Below, one piece after another: positions 38,434-47,657 of a stretch of DNA of 64,000 nt; position 1 is the first letter of the stretch; every line of letters begins with the position of its first letter. The notes under the pieces are model-generated. The model searched no databases, had not been told where the DNA came from, and worked only from the letters and a program-made list of their open reading frames with translations. Position numbers and translations under genes: made by a program. The stretch comes from Variovorax sp. V213 (GTDB lineage Bacteria > Pseudomonadota > Gammaproteobacteria > Burkholderiales > Burkholderiaceae_C). The stretch spans positions 621,001 through 685,000 of the forward strand of contig NZ_AP028664.1 of assembly GCF_041154455.1 (NCBI RefSeq), written 5' to 3'.

Positions 38434-38810
38434 ACGACCTCCCCATTGCGTTTGATTTTGTAAGCTAGTCTATAGCGTGCCGGGGACACGAGGCGGGAGG
38501 CAGGGGCGCCGGCTTCAACTCGCGCGGTGCGCTTTTGCCATGGTGAACCACTTCGGATTTCCTGGACGACTGTAAAAAATGGGCGGGCCTGCAACTTGCA
38601 CGTTGAATGGCAGCTAACGGGCGCCGAATTAGTGCAAGCGCAAGACCGCACCCGCTGCGTAGCCGCCCCTCAGGTATGCCCGCTCCAGACTGCTTGCGGT
38701 TCTTAAGCCACGACGCCTGACCGTCGCAATCGGGCCCGAACGAGACATTCCGGGCGCTCCAAAGCAGCCGCACGGCGAGCCGCAACTAACGCTCGCTCGA
38801 CAGTCCACGG
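38434..38810. other. Gap right of the island
   Basis: No gene is supported. It contains the promoter side of the PD-(D/E)xK-like gene (a CTATAG-type -10 on the minus strand near 38466-38475) and the repeat at 38656-38757. The GC shift from the island to the native level happens here. Confidence 0.45.
38656..38757 (-). repeat. Right flank repeat and full dispersed-repeat copy (A)
   Basis: Bases 38656-38692 match 34131-34167 exactly. Read on the minus strand, the adjoining bases up to 38757 give GGGCCCGATTGCGACGGTC, AGGCGTCGTGGCTTAAGA and then the repeat beginning CAGTCTGGAGC. The same order, with changes, occurs at 53750-53842 on the plus strand (GGGCCCGGTCGCGACGTTC, AGGCGTCGCGACCTTAGGA, CAGTCTGAAGC). 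The flanking repeat of the island is therefore one end of a dispersed intergenic element. Confidence 0.65.
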
Positions 38811-39263
38811 CTACCCAAGGGAGATGCCCTTGCCCACCATGCATTTGTTGAACGCGTAAAGAGCCGGCATCTCGCCTTGATAGCGGACGTTGTTTTGCAC
38901 GCGACCGGAAATGGAGCCTTTGGTCATCGAGCCATCTGAACATTGTGGGGGTGGGACGGCTCGGCCGACCTGCACACAAGCTTCGATGGCAGCTTTCAGG
39001 GTGGCGATTTCCTGTGGGCCCCAACGCTGTTGGTGACGGCGGCACGCTCGGCGCCTTTGTCGCTTGCGTTGCCTGCATTGTTTCAATGGCAGCAACGCGG
39101 TCGTACATGCCCGTTGCTGCCGCCGCTCCCGCAAATCGAAGATCACTGTGTCGCCGCCGACTTCCGCGGCCTGGTATCGGCCGTCGGGCGAGGTGAATGC
39201 GTAGCCCGCCACTTGCCCGGACAGATGGGCGATCAGTGCAACGGACGGATGAAACCTGGTCAT
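38811..39263 (-). CDS. Hypothetical protein, possibly twice frameshifted
   Basis: The frame from ATG 39263 gives 150 residues: an N-terminal hydrophobic part (SVALIAHLSGQVAGYAF), a strand-like piece (GDTVIFDLRE), a very Arg/Gln/Cys-rich middle, and a well-behaved end (QEIATLKAAIEACVQVGRAV ... YAFNKCMVGKGISLG). In the middle a neighbouring frame reads more like protein (AAAATGMYDRVAAIETMQAT followed by QATKAPSVPPSPTALGP), so two compensating indels may have changed about 35 codons. No family recognised. It is divergent from the VWA gene at 39374. Function unknown; the conserved-looking C-terminus is the reason for calling it. Confidence 0.45.
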   Translation of the reverse strand: MTRFHPSVALIAHLSGQVAGYAFTSPDGRYQAAEVGGDTVIFDLRERRQQRACTTALLPLKQCRQRKRQRRRACRRHQQRWGPQEIATLKAAIEACVQVGRAVPPPQCSDGSMTKGSISGRVQNNVRYQGEMPALYAFNKCMVGKGISLG

Positions 39264-39373
39264 GAAGAAGAGACGAGGAAGGCGTGAGCATGACACGCGC
39301 TGCCGTCTGATAAGCTGCCGGCGCTCCTCTCCCCCGACTGTTCCTTCCACCCGTCCTTGCGAACGCATTGCGC

Positions 39374-40501
39374 ATGTCGTCCGAAGAAACCCTGCGCCGC
39401 TGGCGCCTGATCCTCGGCCGCTATGCGGCGCAACCCCTGTCGCAAACGCAGTTCTCGGCGGGCGACTGGAGGCTCGACCAGGCCCTCGAATATCTCTACG
39501 GCCGTGAATACGAAGGCCGCGGCCTGGCCAGGCCCAATGGCGGGCCGGGTTCGCTCGACCCGAGCCAGTTGCGAGCGGTCGACTGGCTCAACCGCTCGCG
39601 GAGTCTCTTTCCACAAGAGGTGTTCGAGCGCATGCAGACGCAGGCGATCGATCGCTACCAGCTGACCGACCTGCTCTCCGACCCGGCGGTGCTGCGCTCG
39701 CTCGACGCCACGCCCGGCCTCGCCAAGGCGCTGCTGGGCATGCGCGGGCGGCTGTCGGGCCAGATGCGCGACGCGGTGCGCGAGGTGATCCAGAAAACCG
39801 TCGACGAGATCACGCGCAAGCTCAGGAACGACTTTGTCAACGCGCTCGTCGGCCGGCGCAACCGCATGCGGCGCTCGCACATCAAGAGCGCGCAGAACTT
39901 CGATGCGCGCGCCACCATCGCGGCCAACCTGAAGCACTACGACGTGGAGCGCAGGCAACTCGTCATCGAGCATCCGCGCTTCAATGCGCGCGTGAAGCGC
40001 AACCTGCCCTGGGACGTGGTGCTTTGCGTCGACCAGAGCGGCTCGATGATGGATTCGGTGATCTACAGCGCCGTCATCGCAGGCATCATGAGCTCTCTGC
40101 CCGCGGTGCGAGTGAAGCTGGTGGTGTTCGACACCAGCGTGGTCGACTTCACGCACCTGGCGCACGATCCGGTCGAGGTGCTGCTCACGGTGCAGCTCGG
40201 CGGCGGCACAGACATCGGCCGTGCGGTGGCGTATTGCGAGTCGCTGGTAGGCAACCCGCAACGCACGGTGTTTGCACTCATCAGCGATTTCATGGAAGGC
40301 GCCGCGCCCGGGCCGCTCCTGGCCGCGGTGCAGCGCATGGCACAGTCGCGCGTCAAGCTGCTCGGGCTGGCCGCGCTGGACGAATCGGCCAACCCCGTGT
40401 ACGACCGGCAAATGGCGCAGCGCCTGGCCGACAAGGGCATGCACGTTGCGGCCCTCACGCCCACGCATTTCGCGCAGTGGCTCGCGGAAGTGATGAACTG
40501 A
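39374..40501 (+). CDS. VWA-domain protein (YehP-like)
   Basis: A 375-residue cytoplasmic protein with a C-terminal von Willebrand A domain from about residue 210, carrying the MIDAS motif WDVVLCVDQSGSMMDS, the conserved Thr in LGGGTDIGRAV and FALISDFMEG. The N-terminal half is helical (RRWRLILGRYAAQPL, EYLYGREYEGRG). The ATG at 39374 is taken over a TTG two codons before. It is first in a five-gene block with SWIM, DUF4132, MoxR and DUF5682 genes, matching the content of the E. coli yeh (molR) locus, where yehP is the VWA member. VWA proteins commonly pair with MoxR AAA+ ATPases in metal insertion or protein-complex assembly; the role of this set is unknown. Stop and next start overlap as TGATG. 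Confidence 0.88.
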   Translation: MSSEETLRRWRLILGRYAAQPLSQTQFSAGDWRLDQALEYLYGREYEGRGLARPNGGPGSLDPSQLRAVDWLNRSRSLFPQEVFERMQTQAIDRYQLTDLLSDPAVLRSLDATPGLAKALLGMRGRLSGQMRDAVREVIQKTVDEITRKLRNDFVNALVGRRNRMRRSHIKSAQNFDARATIAANLKHYDVERRQLVIEHPRFNARVKRNLPWDVVLCVDQSGSMMDSVIYSAVIAGIMSSLPAVRVKLVVFDTSVVDFTHLAHDPVEVLLTVQLGGGTDIGRAVAYCESLVGNPQRTVFALISDFMEGAAPGPLLAAVQRMAQSRVKLLGLAALDESANPVYDRQMAQRLADKGMHVAALTPTHFAQWLAEVMN

Positions 40502-42570
40502 TGGCCTGGTACGACGGCTATCGCGCCTACGACGACGACACACTGGCCACGCTCGCCAACCCTGGCTTGCTTCGGCGCGCCGCAAAGGACGTGGAGGCGG
40601 GCAAGATCGCATGGGCAGAGCAGGGCACCGAAGCCGGGGTGGTGACGGCCGACGGCCAGCGCGTGCAGCTCGATGCACGCGGCCCGCAGCAGGCGCGCTG
40701 CGACTGCCCGGCACCGGGCATCTGCAAGCACATACTTGGCGCGGCGCTGTGGCTGCGTGCATTGGAGCCGGCCGCGCCAGGCAGCCCAGCCGGCGCGCCT
40801 TCAGACGAGCAGCAAGACAGACAGGCACCGCCCAGTACCGACCCGCTCGTGGAAATCCTCGCGCTCGATGCCGCGGCGCTTTTCAAGGCCGCGGGCGCGG
40901 CTGCCGTGCGCCGCGCCGCAGCCGCCGCCAGCAGCGGCGTCGAATGGCGGGTGCAGGGCGGCGCGCTCGTCATGGACTTGCCCGAGCTCGGCGCCTCCTG
41001 CCGCTGGGTGGCGGGCGCGGGCTATGCGGGCATGGTGTCCGAGGTGCCTGCCGCGGAACGCAAGGCGGTGCACCTGATCGCCATCGCCGCGCTGCGCACC
41101 GCGCACGGGCAGCCCTTCGCATGGCCCGAGAGCGCGCGGCCCGCGCCGGTCGAAGACACCGCGCGCCTGGGCGAGCGGGAGCGTGCGTTCCTGCTGCAGG
41201 TGGAGTCGATGCTGGAAGAGCTGCTGACAGGCGGCCTCTCGCACGTGAGCGAGTTGACGTCGGCGCGCCTCCTGGCACTCAACATGTCCGCGCGCGGCGA
41301 GGGCTTGCCGCGCCTGGCCGCCTTGCTGCGCAACCTTGGCGGCACGGTCGACCTGCTGGTGCGGCGCGACCACCGCGCCGAGGAGCGCGACGCCTTCGCG
41401 CTCATGGCGCGCATCCATGCGCTGTGCGCTGCGCTCGCGCGGGCCGAGGGTGAACTCGCCGTGGCACTGCGCGGCCGGCTCAAGCGCGACTTCGACGAAT
41501 CGGCCGCACTCGACCTGCTGCCGCTCGGTGCGCACTGGTGGCAGACGCGCGGCGGCGCGCGCGGGCTCACCGTGGCGTTCTGGGATTTGGCGGGTGCGCG
41601 CGTGCTGCAGGCCTCGCTCGCACGGCCCGACGGAAGCGACACCGCCTTCACGCGCAGCGGCGCATGGTCCGCAAACGCGCTGTGGTCCGGCGCGGGCGCC
41701 GCGCAGAGCGTGTGCGAAGCGGTCCTGCGCCTCGAGCAACCTCGCCTCGCCGAAGACGGCCGGCTGGCGCTCGGCGGCGCCACGCGTGCCCAGCCCCTGC
41801 CTGCGTGGGCGGCCGACGACCCGCGCCTGAAGTCGATCGGCTGCGGCAATTGGTCCGAACTTGGCGAGCGCCTGCGCGCCGCCACCGGCCTTGCGGCCGA
41901 GCCTTTCGATGCAGTGCTGCTGCGGCCTTCGGACACGCGTCCGCCCGTGCTCGACGAAACACAGCAGCGCCTCGACTGGCTGGTGCAGGACGATGCGGGC
42001 CAATGGCTGCGGCTTGGCATCCCCGTCGGCCCGGAGCACCGGCAGCGCGTCGACAACCTCGACCGCCTCACCGCGCGCCGTGCCCCAGTGCATGCGGTGC
42101 TGGTGCGCATCGAGCGCTCTGCCGCGAGCACCGAACTGATGCCCGTGGCCGTGCTGAGCAGCAACGCGAAGAAGGCGCTGCAGGCGGTGTCGCTCGACTT
42201 TGCCGACGAGGCCGCGCGCACCACTTCGCTCGCCAACCGCATCCTGCGCATGCTCGAGGCACGGCAGCAGCAGCGGCAGGCGGCGCCCGTGGGTGCGCCC
42301 ACGCTGGCGGCGCGCCTGCTCGCTCCAGTGACAGAAGTGACCGAGACGCAGGCCGCCACCGGGCGCATGGCATTGACCGCGGCGCAGCAGCAGCGCCTGC
42401 ACGATGCACTCGACCGCGCGGGATCTGTCGGCCTGGAGGTGTTGTCGAGTGCGCTGCGCACGCACCTCGCTGCGCCGGCCGCGGTGCCGTTGTTGAAGCT
42501 GGGCTTTCTGTGCCAGTTGCTTGGCGAGCTCGACGGCTTGCCGGAGCAAAGGAAAGCGCAGCCGGCTTAG
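40501..42570 (+). CDS. SWIM zinc-finger protein (YehQ-like)
   Basis: A 689-residue protein with a SWIM-type zinc finger near residues 60-80 (RCDCPAPGICKHILGAALWL, CxC...CxH). Most of the remainder is an alpha-helical, Ala-rich region without recognised motifs. The ATG overlaps the VWA stop by one base (TGATG), which fixes the start although the frame is open for 159 codons before. E. coli YehQ is the SWIM member of the equivalent cluster. SWIM domains bind zinc and may contact DNA or protein. Confidence 0.85.
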   Translation: MAWYDGYRAYDDDTLATLANPGLLRRAAKDVEAGKIAWAEQGTEAGVVTADGQRVQLDARGPQQARCDCPAPGICKHILGAALWLRALEPAAPGSPAGAPSDEQQDRQAPPSTDPLVEILALDAAALFKAAGAAAVRRAAAAASSGVEWRVQGGALVMDLPELGASCRWVAGAGYAGMVSEVPAAERKAVHLIAIAALRTAHGQPFAWPESARPAPVEDTARLGERERAFLLQVESMLEELLTGGLSHVSELTSARLLALNMSARGEGLPRLAALLRNLGGTVDLLVRRDHRAEERDAFALMARIHALCAALARAEGELAVALRGRLKRDFDESAALDLLPLGAHWWQTRGGARGLTVAFWDLAGARVLQASLARPDGSDTAFTRSGAWSANALWSGAGAAQSVCEAVLRLEQPRLAEDGRLALGGATRAQPLPAWAADDPRLKSIGCGNWSELGERLRAATGLAAEPFDAVLLRPSDTRPPVLDETQQRLDWLVQDDAGQWLRLGIPVGPEHRQRVDNLDRLTARRAPVHAVLVRIERSAASTELMPVAVLSSNAKKALQAVSLDFADEAARTTSLANRILRMLEARQQQRQAAPVGAPTLAARLLAPVTEVTETQAATGRMALTAAQQQRLHDALDRAGSVGLEVLSSALRTHLAAPAAVPLLKLGFLCQLLGELDGLPEQRKAQPA

Positions 42571-42664
42571 AACCTTTGGCTTCGGTTGTTTCTGCAGGCC
42601 GCGAACTGGCCGAAGCGTCACGTCCAACTGCCAAAATCAGCGCCCAGGAGAACAAGGAGAACGC

Positions 42665-45600
42665 ATGGGATTTCTGGACAAGATCTTGGGCGCCGTCACG
42701 GGCAGCGCCGGCACCGCAGCCGCCAACGGCTTGACGCGCGAGCAGGCGCAGCTGTTGAAGCAGGCCTTCGAGCCGCTCGAAAAAGCAGGCAAGGAGCTGC
42801 CCCAAAAGGGCGCCGCGTTCCTGGTCGACGGCACGCAGGAAACCGTGCTGCTCGACCTGCAGGCTGCCAAGTCCTTCGAGCCAGGGCAACTGCTCGGAGC
42901 CCCCGGCCGCCTGCGTTGGGGTTTCAGCAACTACCAGAACAAGGCGCTGGAGAAGATCGGCAACCAGAGCCTCGAGCAGCGCGGCCGCTTCTACGCCAGC
43001 GTGGATGCCAGTGCTCCTGCGCTCGACGTGCTGGTGCGACTGGGCAAGCTGCTTGCTGCAGCCGACGGCGGACAGTCGCTCGAGCATCCCGGCGCGCCGG
43101 TGCCCGACTGGCTTCAGTACCTCATCAACGACGCGGTGTTCGCGAGCTTCAACAAGAGCAGCTCCAGCAACGCTGCCGAGCGCGATCTCGCCAAGCACCG
43201 GCCCGCGTGGACCGTGCATCTCATTGCAGCCTTGCTCGCGCACGAAGGACTCGATCCGCATATCGCCTTGCAAGAGGTCTTTGAGCGCAAGGGACTGGAC
43301 AGCTGGTACCACGACCGGCTCGACGGCCTGGTCGAGGCCCCTGCCGTCGCCGACTACATGCGCAGCCAGCGCGGTGCCACCGAGGCGTTGCCCGCAAAGC
43401 TGTCGGCTGCGGGCCGCGTTCTGCTGGCCAGGCGCATCGGCAAGGACAAGGCGCTTTTGAACGACTTTGCGCCGCTGTTCCTGCGCCTGGCCATCGACGG
43501 CAGCAAGACGGTGCGCGCCGAGGCGACGCCGCACCTCGAGGGCATTGCCGAGGCGCAGCGGCTCGAACTCCTGGGGCAACTGCTGAAAGACGGCGACACC
43601 ACCCAGCGCACGCAGGCCGCCGAACTGCTTGCGCGCCTGCCGGGTGACGCCGCGCGCGCGTTGCTCGACGTGGCGGCCGGCACCGAGACCAGCAAGGCCG
43701 TGCAGCAGGCCATCCGCTCGGCCATGTCGCGGCTCGACGCCGCGGGCGACGCGGGCGAGCTCGAATTGCCCGAGCCGCCGGCCTGGCAACCCTTCGAGGA
43801 CATTCCGCTTGGTGAAGAGGCGGTGCAGTTGCTCATTGCCAACCGCATCGAGCTGCTCGAGAAGAACCGCGTCGCGGCCGAGGCCGAGATCGAGGAGAAC
43901 AAGGCCTCCAAGCAGACCTACAGGTACAAGTGGCGCCAGGACAACTACGCCGCCCACAAGAAGCTCACCGACGAGGACATGCGCGTGGCCGTGCGCATGC
44001 TCAATGGACAGGGCAGCAAGAACGACCAGAACCGCGCGAAGAACGGCCAGCTGCAGCAGGTCGTGGGTTTCGGCAATCGCCTGCAGTCGATGCCGGGGTT
44101 CGGCATGCCGCACCTGATCCGTTGGCTGGCCGTGTCGCGCCACTGGACCAGCTTCTGGTTCGACGACGGCTTTCACAAGTGGCTCGGCCGCCAGCCCGTG
44201 GGCTCGGTCGACCTGCGCGCGCTGGCCGAGTTGCTCAAGCGCTCAGGCATGCCGATCGACGATGTGGCGCACACCGCGCTCTACCAATATTGGAACCAGG
44301 CCTCGGCGGTCGACGTTCTGCCGGCCGACCGCGTGTGGCCCTTCTTCGCGGAGCACCCCGAGTACATCGACGAAGGTCTGGGCCTTGTCGCGCCGCCAAA
44401 GCGCGAAGGCCGCCAGACCCAGCTCGACCTGAACGCCACGCTGCGCACGCTGGCGGTCTTTCCGACCGTGCAGGCACGTTGGCTGCCGCGGGTCATGGAA
44501 TTGGCGCTCGGCGAAGGCAAGACGCACCGCGCAGCCGCGCAGAAGGCACTGTCGATGCTGCCCGACATCGGCCGGCGCGTGGTCGAGTCGCTCGGCTCCA
44601 CCAAGAGCGAGGTGCGCATCGAGGCCGCCAACTGGCTGGCCGAGCTCAAGTACGCCGATGCCGTGCCTGCCATTACCAAGGCGCTCGAGAAGGAAACCCG
44701 CGAGACCGTGCGCGCGGCCTACCTCACGGCGCTCGAGGCACTGGGCGACGACATCTCCGCCCGCCTTGCACCGGCGATTCTTCTGGCCGAGGCCAGGAAA
44801 GGCCTGAAGGCCAAGCCCCCGGCGGGCCTTGCGTGGTTCTCTCTCGACGCGCTGCCCGCCTGCAAATGGCTGGACGGCAGCCCGGTAGAACCCGAGATCG
44901 TGCGCTGGTGGGTGGTGCTCGCCTGCAAGCTCAAGGAGCCGGGCGGCAACGCGCTGCTCACGCGCTACCTCGGCCTGCTCGATGCAGCCAGCCGCCAGGC
45001 CGTCGGCAGCCTGGTGCTGCGCCAGTTCATTGCACACGACACCCGCCACCCCACGCTCGACGAAGGCATTGCGCATGCCAACGCCCATGCGCCGCAGCGC
45101 TACCAGGGCAACCAGCAGCGCTACCAGAACGCGAAGGCCGAGCACAAGCAGTACTACGAAGCCGACTTCCAGAAGACGCAGGAGCAGGTCTTCGAGGAGT
45201 GCAAGCGCGAGAAGATGAGCGAATACCTCGGCAGCGCGATTGGCGAGAAAGGCACTCTTGCCCTGACCGCCCATGCGCCGGGGCACGAGGTCGTCACGCT
45301 GCTGCAGCAGTACATGCGCGACCATTACCAGCGCCGCTCGCAGATCGAAGCCATGCTCGAAGGCGTGGCACCGGGCAACGACCCGGTGGTGATCCAGCTG
45401 CTGCTGGGCATATCGCGCCGCTATCGCACTGCCTCTGTCCAGGAGAAGGCGCGCGCGCTGGTGCAGCAGATTGCCGACCGCAACGGCTGGACGCAGGACC
45501 AGCTGGCCGACCGCACCATTCCCACCGCGGGCCTGGACGACACCGGCAAGCTCGAGCTCGCGTACGGCGACCGCATCTTCACCGTGGTGCTCGACGCCGC

Positions 45601-46492
45601 GATGAAGCCCGAACTGCGCAACCCAGAAGGCAAGATCGTCAAAGCCCTGCCCGAGCCGCGCCAGAACGACGACCCCGTGCTCATCAAGGATGCGAAGGCC
45701 CAGTTTTCGACCAGCAAGAAAGAGCTCAAGCAGGTCATCGACCTGCAGACCGCGCGCCTGTTCGAAGCCATGTGCACCGGCCGTATCTGGCCGCAGGCCG
45801 AGTGGCGCGAATACCTGCACCGGCACCCGATTGCCGGGCGGCTGATACAGCGGCTCGTGTGGCTGGAGCTGGACGCCGAGGGCCAGGTGCGCGGCAGCTT
45901 CCGGCCCACCGAGGACGGCAGCCTGATCGACACGCAGGACGACGAGGTCGAGCTTGCGGCCGACAGCCAGCTGCGCCTGGGCCACGCTTCGCTGGTCGAC
46001 GAAGGCACGGCGGCCGCGTGGAACAGGCACTTCAAGGACTACAAACTGGTGCCGCTCTTCGCGCAGATGACGCGCAAGCCGCCGGCGGTCGCGTTCATCG
46101 ACGACAAGGGCCAGCCGGTGAGCGAAATCAACGACCGGTTGGGCTGGATCAGCGACACCTTCACGCTGCGCGGCAGCTTTGCCAAGCTCGGCTACCAGCG
46201 CGCGCAAGCCGAGGACGGCGGCTTCTTCTACCAGTACACCAAGGAGTTTTCGTCGGCCGGCGTGCGCGTGGCCATCGAGTTCTCGGGCAACACCCTGCCG
46301 GAAGAGAACGTGCCCGCGGCGCTCAAGACGCTGGGCTTCGAGGACATGAAGACCCGCGGCTACAGCGACCGGGCGCTGCCGCTGTCGAGCGTGCCGCCAG
46401 TGCTCCTGGCAGAGGCCTATGCCGACTACCTGGCCATTGCCCAGGCCTGCGCCGGGTTCGACGCGGGCTGGGAAAAGAAGATGCCGTGGTAA
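42665..46492 (+). CDS. DUF4132-family giant protein (YehI/MolR-like)
   Basis: A 1275-residue cytoplasmic protein. The centre holds HEAT-like helical repeats (for example VRAEATPHLEGIAEAQRLEL and VRIEAANWLAELKYADAVPA), a scaffold fold. A DUF4132 domain is at the C-terminus, including HRHPIAGRLIQRLVWLELD and HFKDYKLVPLFAQMTRKPPA. E. coli YehI and MolR share this family. The ATG at 42665, preceded by AAGGAG, is chosen over 48 upstream open codons that overlap the SWIM gene. It sits 94 bp after the SWIM gene and 43 bp before the MoxR gene. No catalytic residues were recognised. Confidence 0.87.
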   Translation: MGFLDKILGAVTGSAGTAAANGLTREQAQLLKQAFEPLEKAGKELPQKGAAFLVDGTQETVLLDLQAAKSFEPGQLLGAPGRLRWGFSNYQNKALEKIGNQSLEQRGRFYASVDASAPALDVLVRLGKLLAAADGGQSLEHPGAPVPDWLQYLINDAVFASFNKSSSSNAAERDLAKHRPAWTVHLIAALLAHEGLDPHIALQEVFERKGLDSWYHDRLDGLVEAPAVADYMRSQRGATEALPAKLSAAGRVLLARRIGKDKALLNDFAPLFLRLAIDGSKTVRAEATPHLEGIAEAQRLELLGQLLKDGDTTQRTQAAELLARLPGDAARALLDVAAGTETSKAVQQAIRSAMSRLDAAGDAGELELPEPPAWQPFEDIPLGEEAVQLLIANRIELLEKNRVAAEAEIEENKASKQTYRYKWRQDNYAAHKKLTDEDMRVAVRMLNGQGSKNDQNRAKNGQLQQVVGFGNRLQSMPGFGMPHLIRWLAVSRHWTSFWFDDGFHKWLGRQPVGSVDLRALAELLKRSGMPIDDVAHTALYQYWNQASAVDVLPADRVWPFFAEHPEYIDEGLGLVAPPKREGRQTQLDLNATLRTLAVFPTVQARWLPRVMELALGEGKTHRAAAQKALSMLPDIGRRVVESLGSTKSEVRIEAANWLAELKYADAVPAITKALEKETRETVRAAYLTALEALGDDISARLAPAILLAEARKGLKAKPPAGLAWFSLDALPACKWLDGSPVEPEIVRWWVVLACKLKEPGGNALLTRYLGLLDAASRQAVGSLVLRQFIAHDTRHPTLDEGIAHANAHAPQRYQGNQQRYQNAKAEHKQYYEADFQKTQEQVFEECKREKMSEYLGSAIGEKGTLALTAHAPGHEVVTLLQQYMRDHYQRRSQIEAMLEGVAPGNDPVVIQLLLGISRRYRTASVQEKARALVQQIADRNGWTQDQLADRTIPTAGLDDTGKLELAYGDRIFTVVLDAAMKPELRNPEGKIVKALPEPRQNDDPVLIKDAKAQFSTSKKELKQVIDLQTARLFEAMCTGRIWPQAEWREYLHRHPIAGRLIQRLVWLELDAEGQVRGSFRPTEDGSLIDTQDDEVELAADSQLRLGHASLVDEGTAAAWNRHFKDYKLVPLFAQMTRKPPAVAFIDDKGQPVSEINDRLGWISDTFTLRGSFAKLGYQRAQAEDGGFFYQYTKEFSSAGVRVAIEFSGNTLPEENVPAALKTLGFEDMKTRGYSDRALPLSSVPPVLLAEAYADYLAIAQACAGFDAGWEKKMPW

Positions 46493-46535
46493 GCCCGCCG
46501 CGCCGACCCACAGAAAAACCAGCAGCAACATCATC

Positions 46536-47657
46536 ATGAGCACCGGCACATCACCGTCTTCTTCCCCCGCGACCCAGGCCGTGCGCCTTGCCCCCGAGGC
46601 GCGCTATGCGGACGAGCTCGCGCGGCTGCATGCGGCCGACACCGATGCGCGGCCCACCGGATGGAAGCTCTCGCCGCGCGCGGTGCGGCGCTTCATCCTC
46701 GGCGACGAGAAGCTGCAGGTGAGCCGCAAGTTCTACGGCGACGATCCGCTGGTCGACCGCGCCATCGTGACGCTCATGGGCCACCAGGGCCTCATGCTGG
46801 TGGGCGAGCCGGGCACCGCGAAGTCGCTGCTCTCGGAGCTGCTTGCAGCCGCCGTCAGCGGTGATTCGGGCCTTACGGTGCAGGGCACCGCCGGCACCAC
46901 CGAAGACCACATCAAGTACAGCTGGAACTACGCACTGCTGCTGGCCGAGGGGCCGAGCCAGCGGGCGCTGGTGCCTTCTGCGCTCTACCAGGCCATGCGT
47001 GCGGGCAAGCTGGTGCGCTTCGAGGAAATCACGCGCTGCCCGCCCGAGATCCAGGACGTGCTGATTTCGTTGATGAGCGACAAGCAACTCATGATTCCAG
47101 AGCTGGGCGACGATGCCCGGCTCTATGCACAGCGCGGCTTCAACATCATTGCCACGGCCAACCTGCGCGACCGCGGCGTGCACGAGATGTCGTCCGCATT
47201 GAAGCGTCGGTTCAACTTCGAAACGGTAAAGCCCATCCGGGACCATTCGTTCGAAGTCGAACTGGTGATGGCCCAGCTGAAGCGCGAACTCGAAGGCGGC
47301 GGCGAGTCGCCGGTCGATGTGCCGCGCGACGTGGTGGCGCTGCTGGTTACCACCTTCCAGGAGTTGCGCGCGGGCCAGACGCAGGACGGCACCGCCATCA
47401 AGGGCCTCGATGCCGTGATGTCCACGGCCGAGGCCGTGAACGTGGCTTATGCGGCGGCCCTGCAGGCGCGCCATTTCAACGGCGGCCGGCTCACCGTGCG
47501 CGAGGTCGCGGGCCAGCTGCAAGGCGTTGTTCTGAAGGACAGCACCGACGATGTGAAGCGCGTGCGCCACTACTTCGACACCGTCGTGCGCGAACGCGGC
47601 AAGCGCGACGCGCAATGGAAGACCTTTCACGACGCGGCACGTGCGCTGTGGCAGTAG
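46536..47657 (+). CDS. MoxR-type AAA+ ATPase (YehL-like)
   Basis: A 373-residue AAA+ ATPase of the MoxR class. Walker A is LMLVGEPGTAKSLLSEL (the family's GEPGTAKS), Walker B is KLVRFEEITRCPPEIQD, sensor 1 lies in GFNIIATANLRDRG, and an arginine-finger region follows (MSSALKRRFNFE). The C-terminal lid is short. It is probably the motor of the VWA/SWIM/DUF4132/DUF5682 set, as MoxR-VWA pairs usually work together as remodelling chaperones. The ATG at 46536 fits the family length; the frame continues upstream into DUF4132. Confidence 0.92.
   Translation: MSTGTSPSSSPATQAVRLAPEARYADELARLHAADTDARPTGWKLSPRAVRRFILGDEKLQVSRKFYGDDPLVDRAIVTLMGHQGLMLVGEPGTAKSLLSELLAAAVSGDSGLTVQGTAGTTEDHIKYSWNYALLLAEGPSQRALVPSALYQAMRAGKLVRFEEITRCPPEIQDVLISLMSDKQLMIPELGDDARLYAQRGFNIIATANLRDRGVHEMSSALKRRFNFETVKPIRDHSFEVELVMAQLKRELEGGGESPVDVPRDVVALLVTTFQELRAGQTQDGTAIKGLDAVMSTAEAVNVAYAAALQARHFNGGRLTVREVAGQLQGVVLKDSTDDVKRVRHYFDTVVRERGKRDAQWKTFHDAARALWQ

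Noticed and set aside
44243..46549. 768-codon open frame antisense to DUF4132
   Set aside because: Shadow frame; low-complexity His/Arg/Leu composition and no family resemblance, while the plus strand has a clear DUF4132/HEAT protein.
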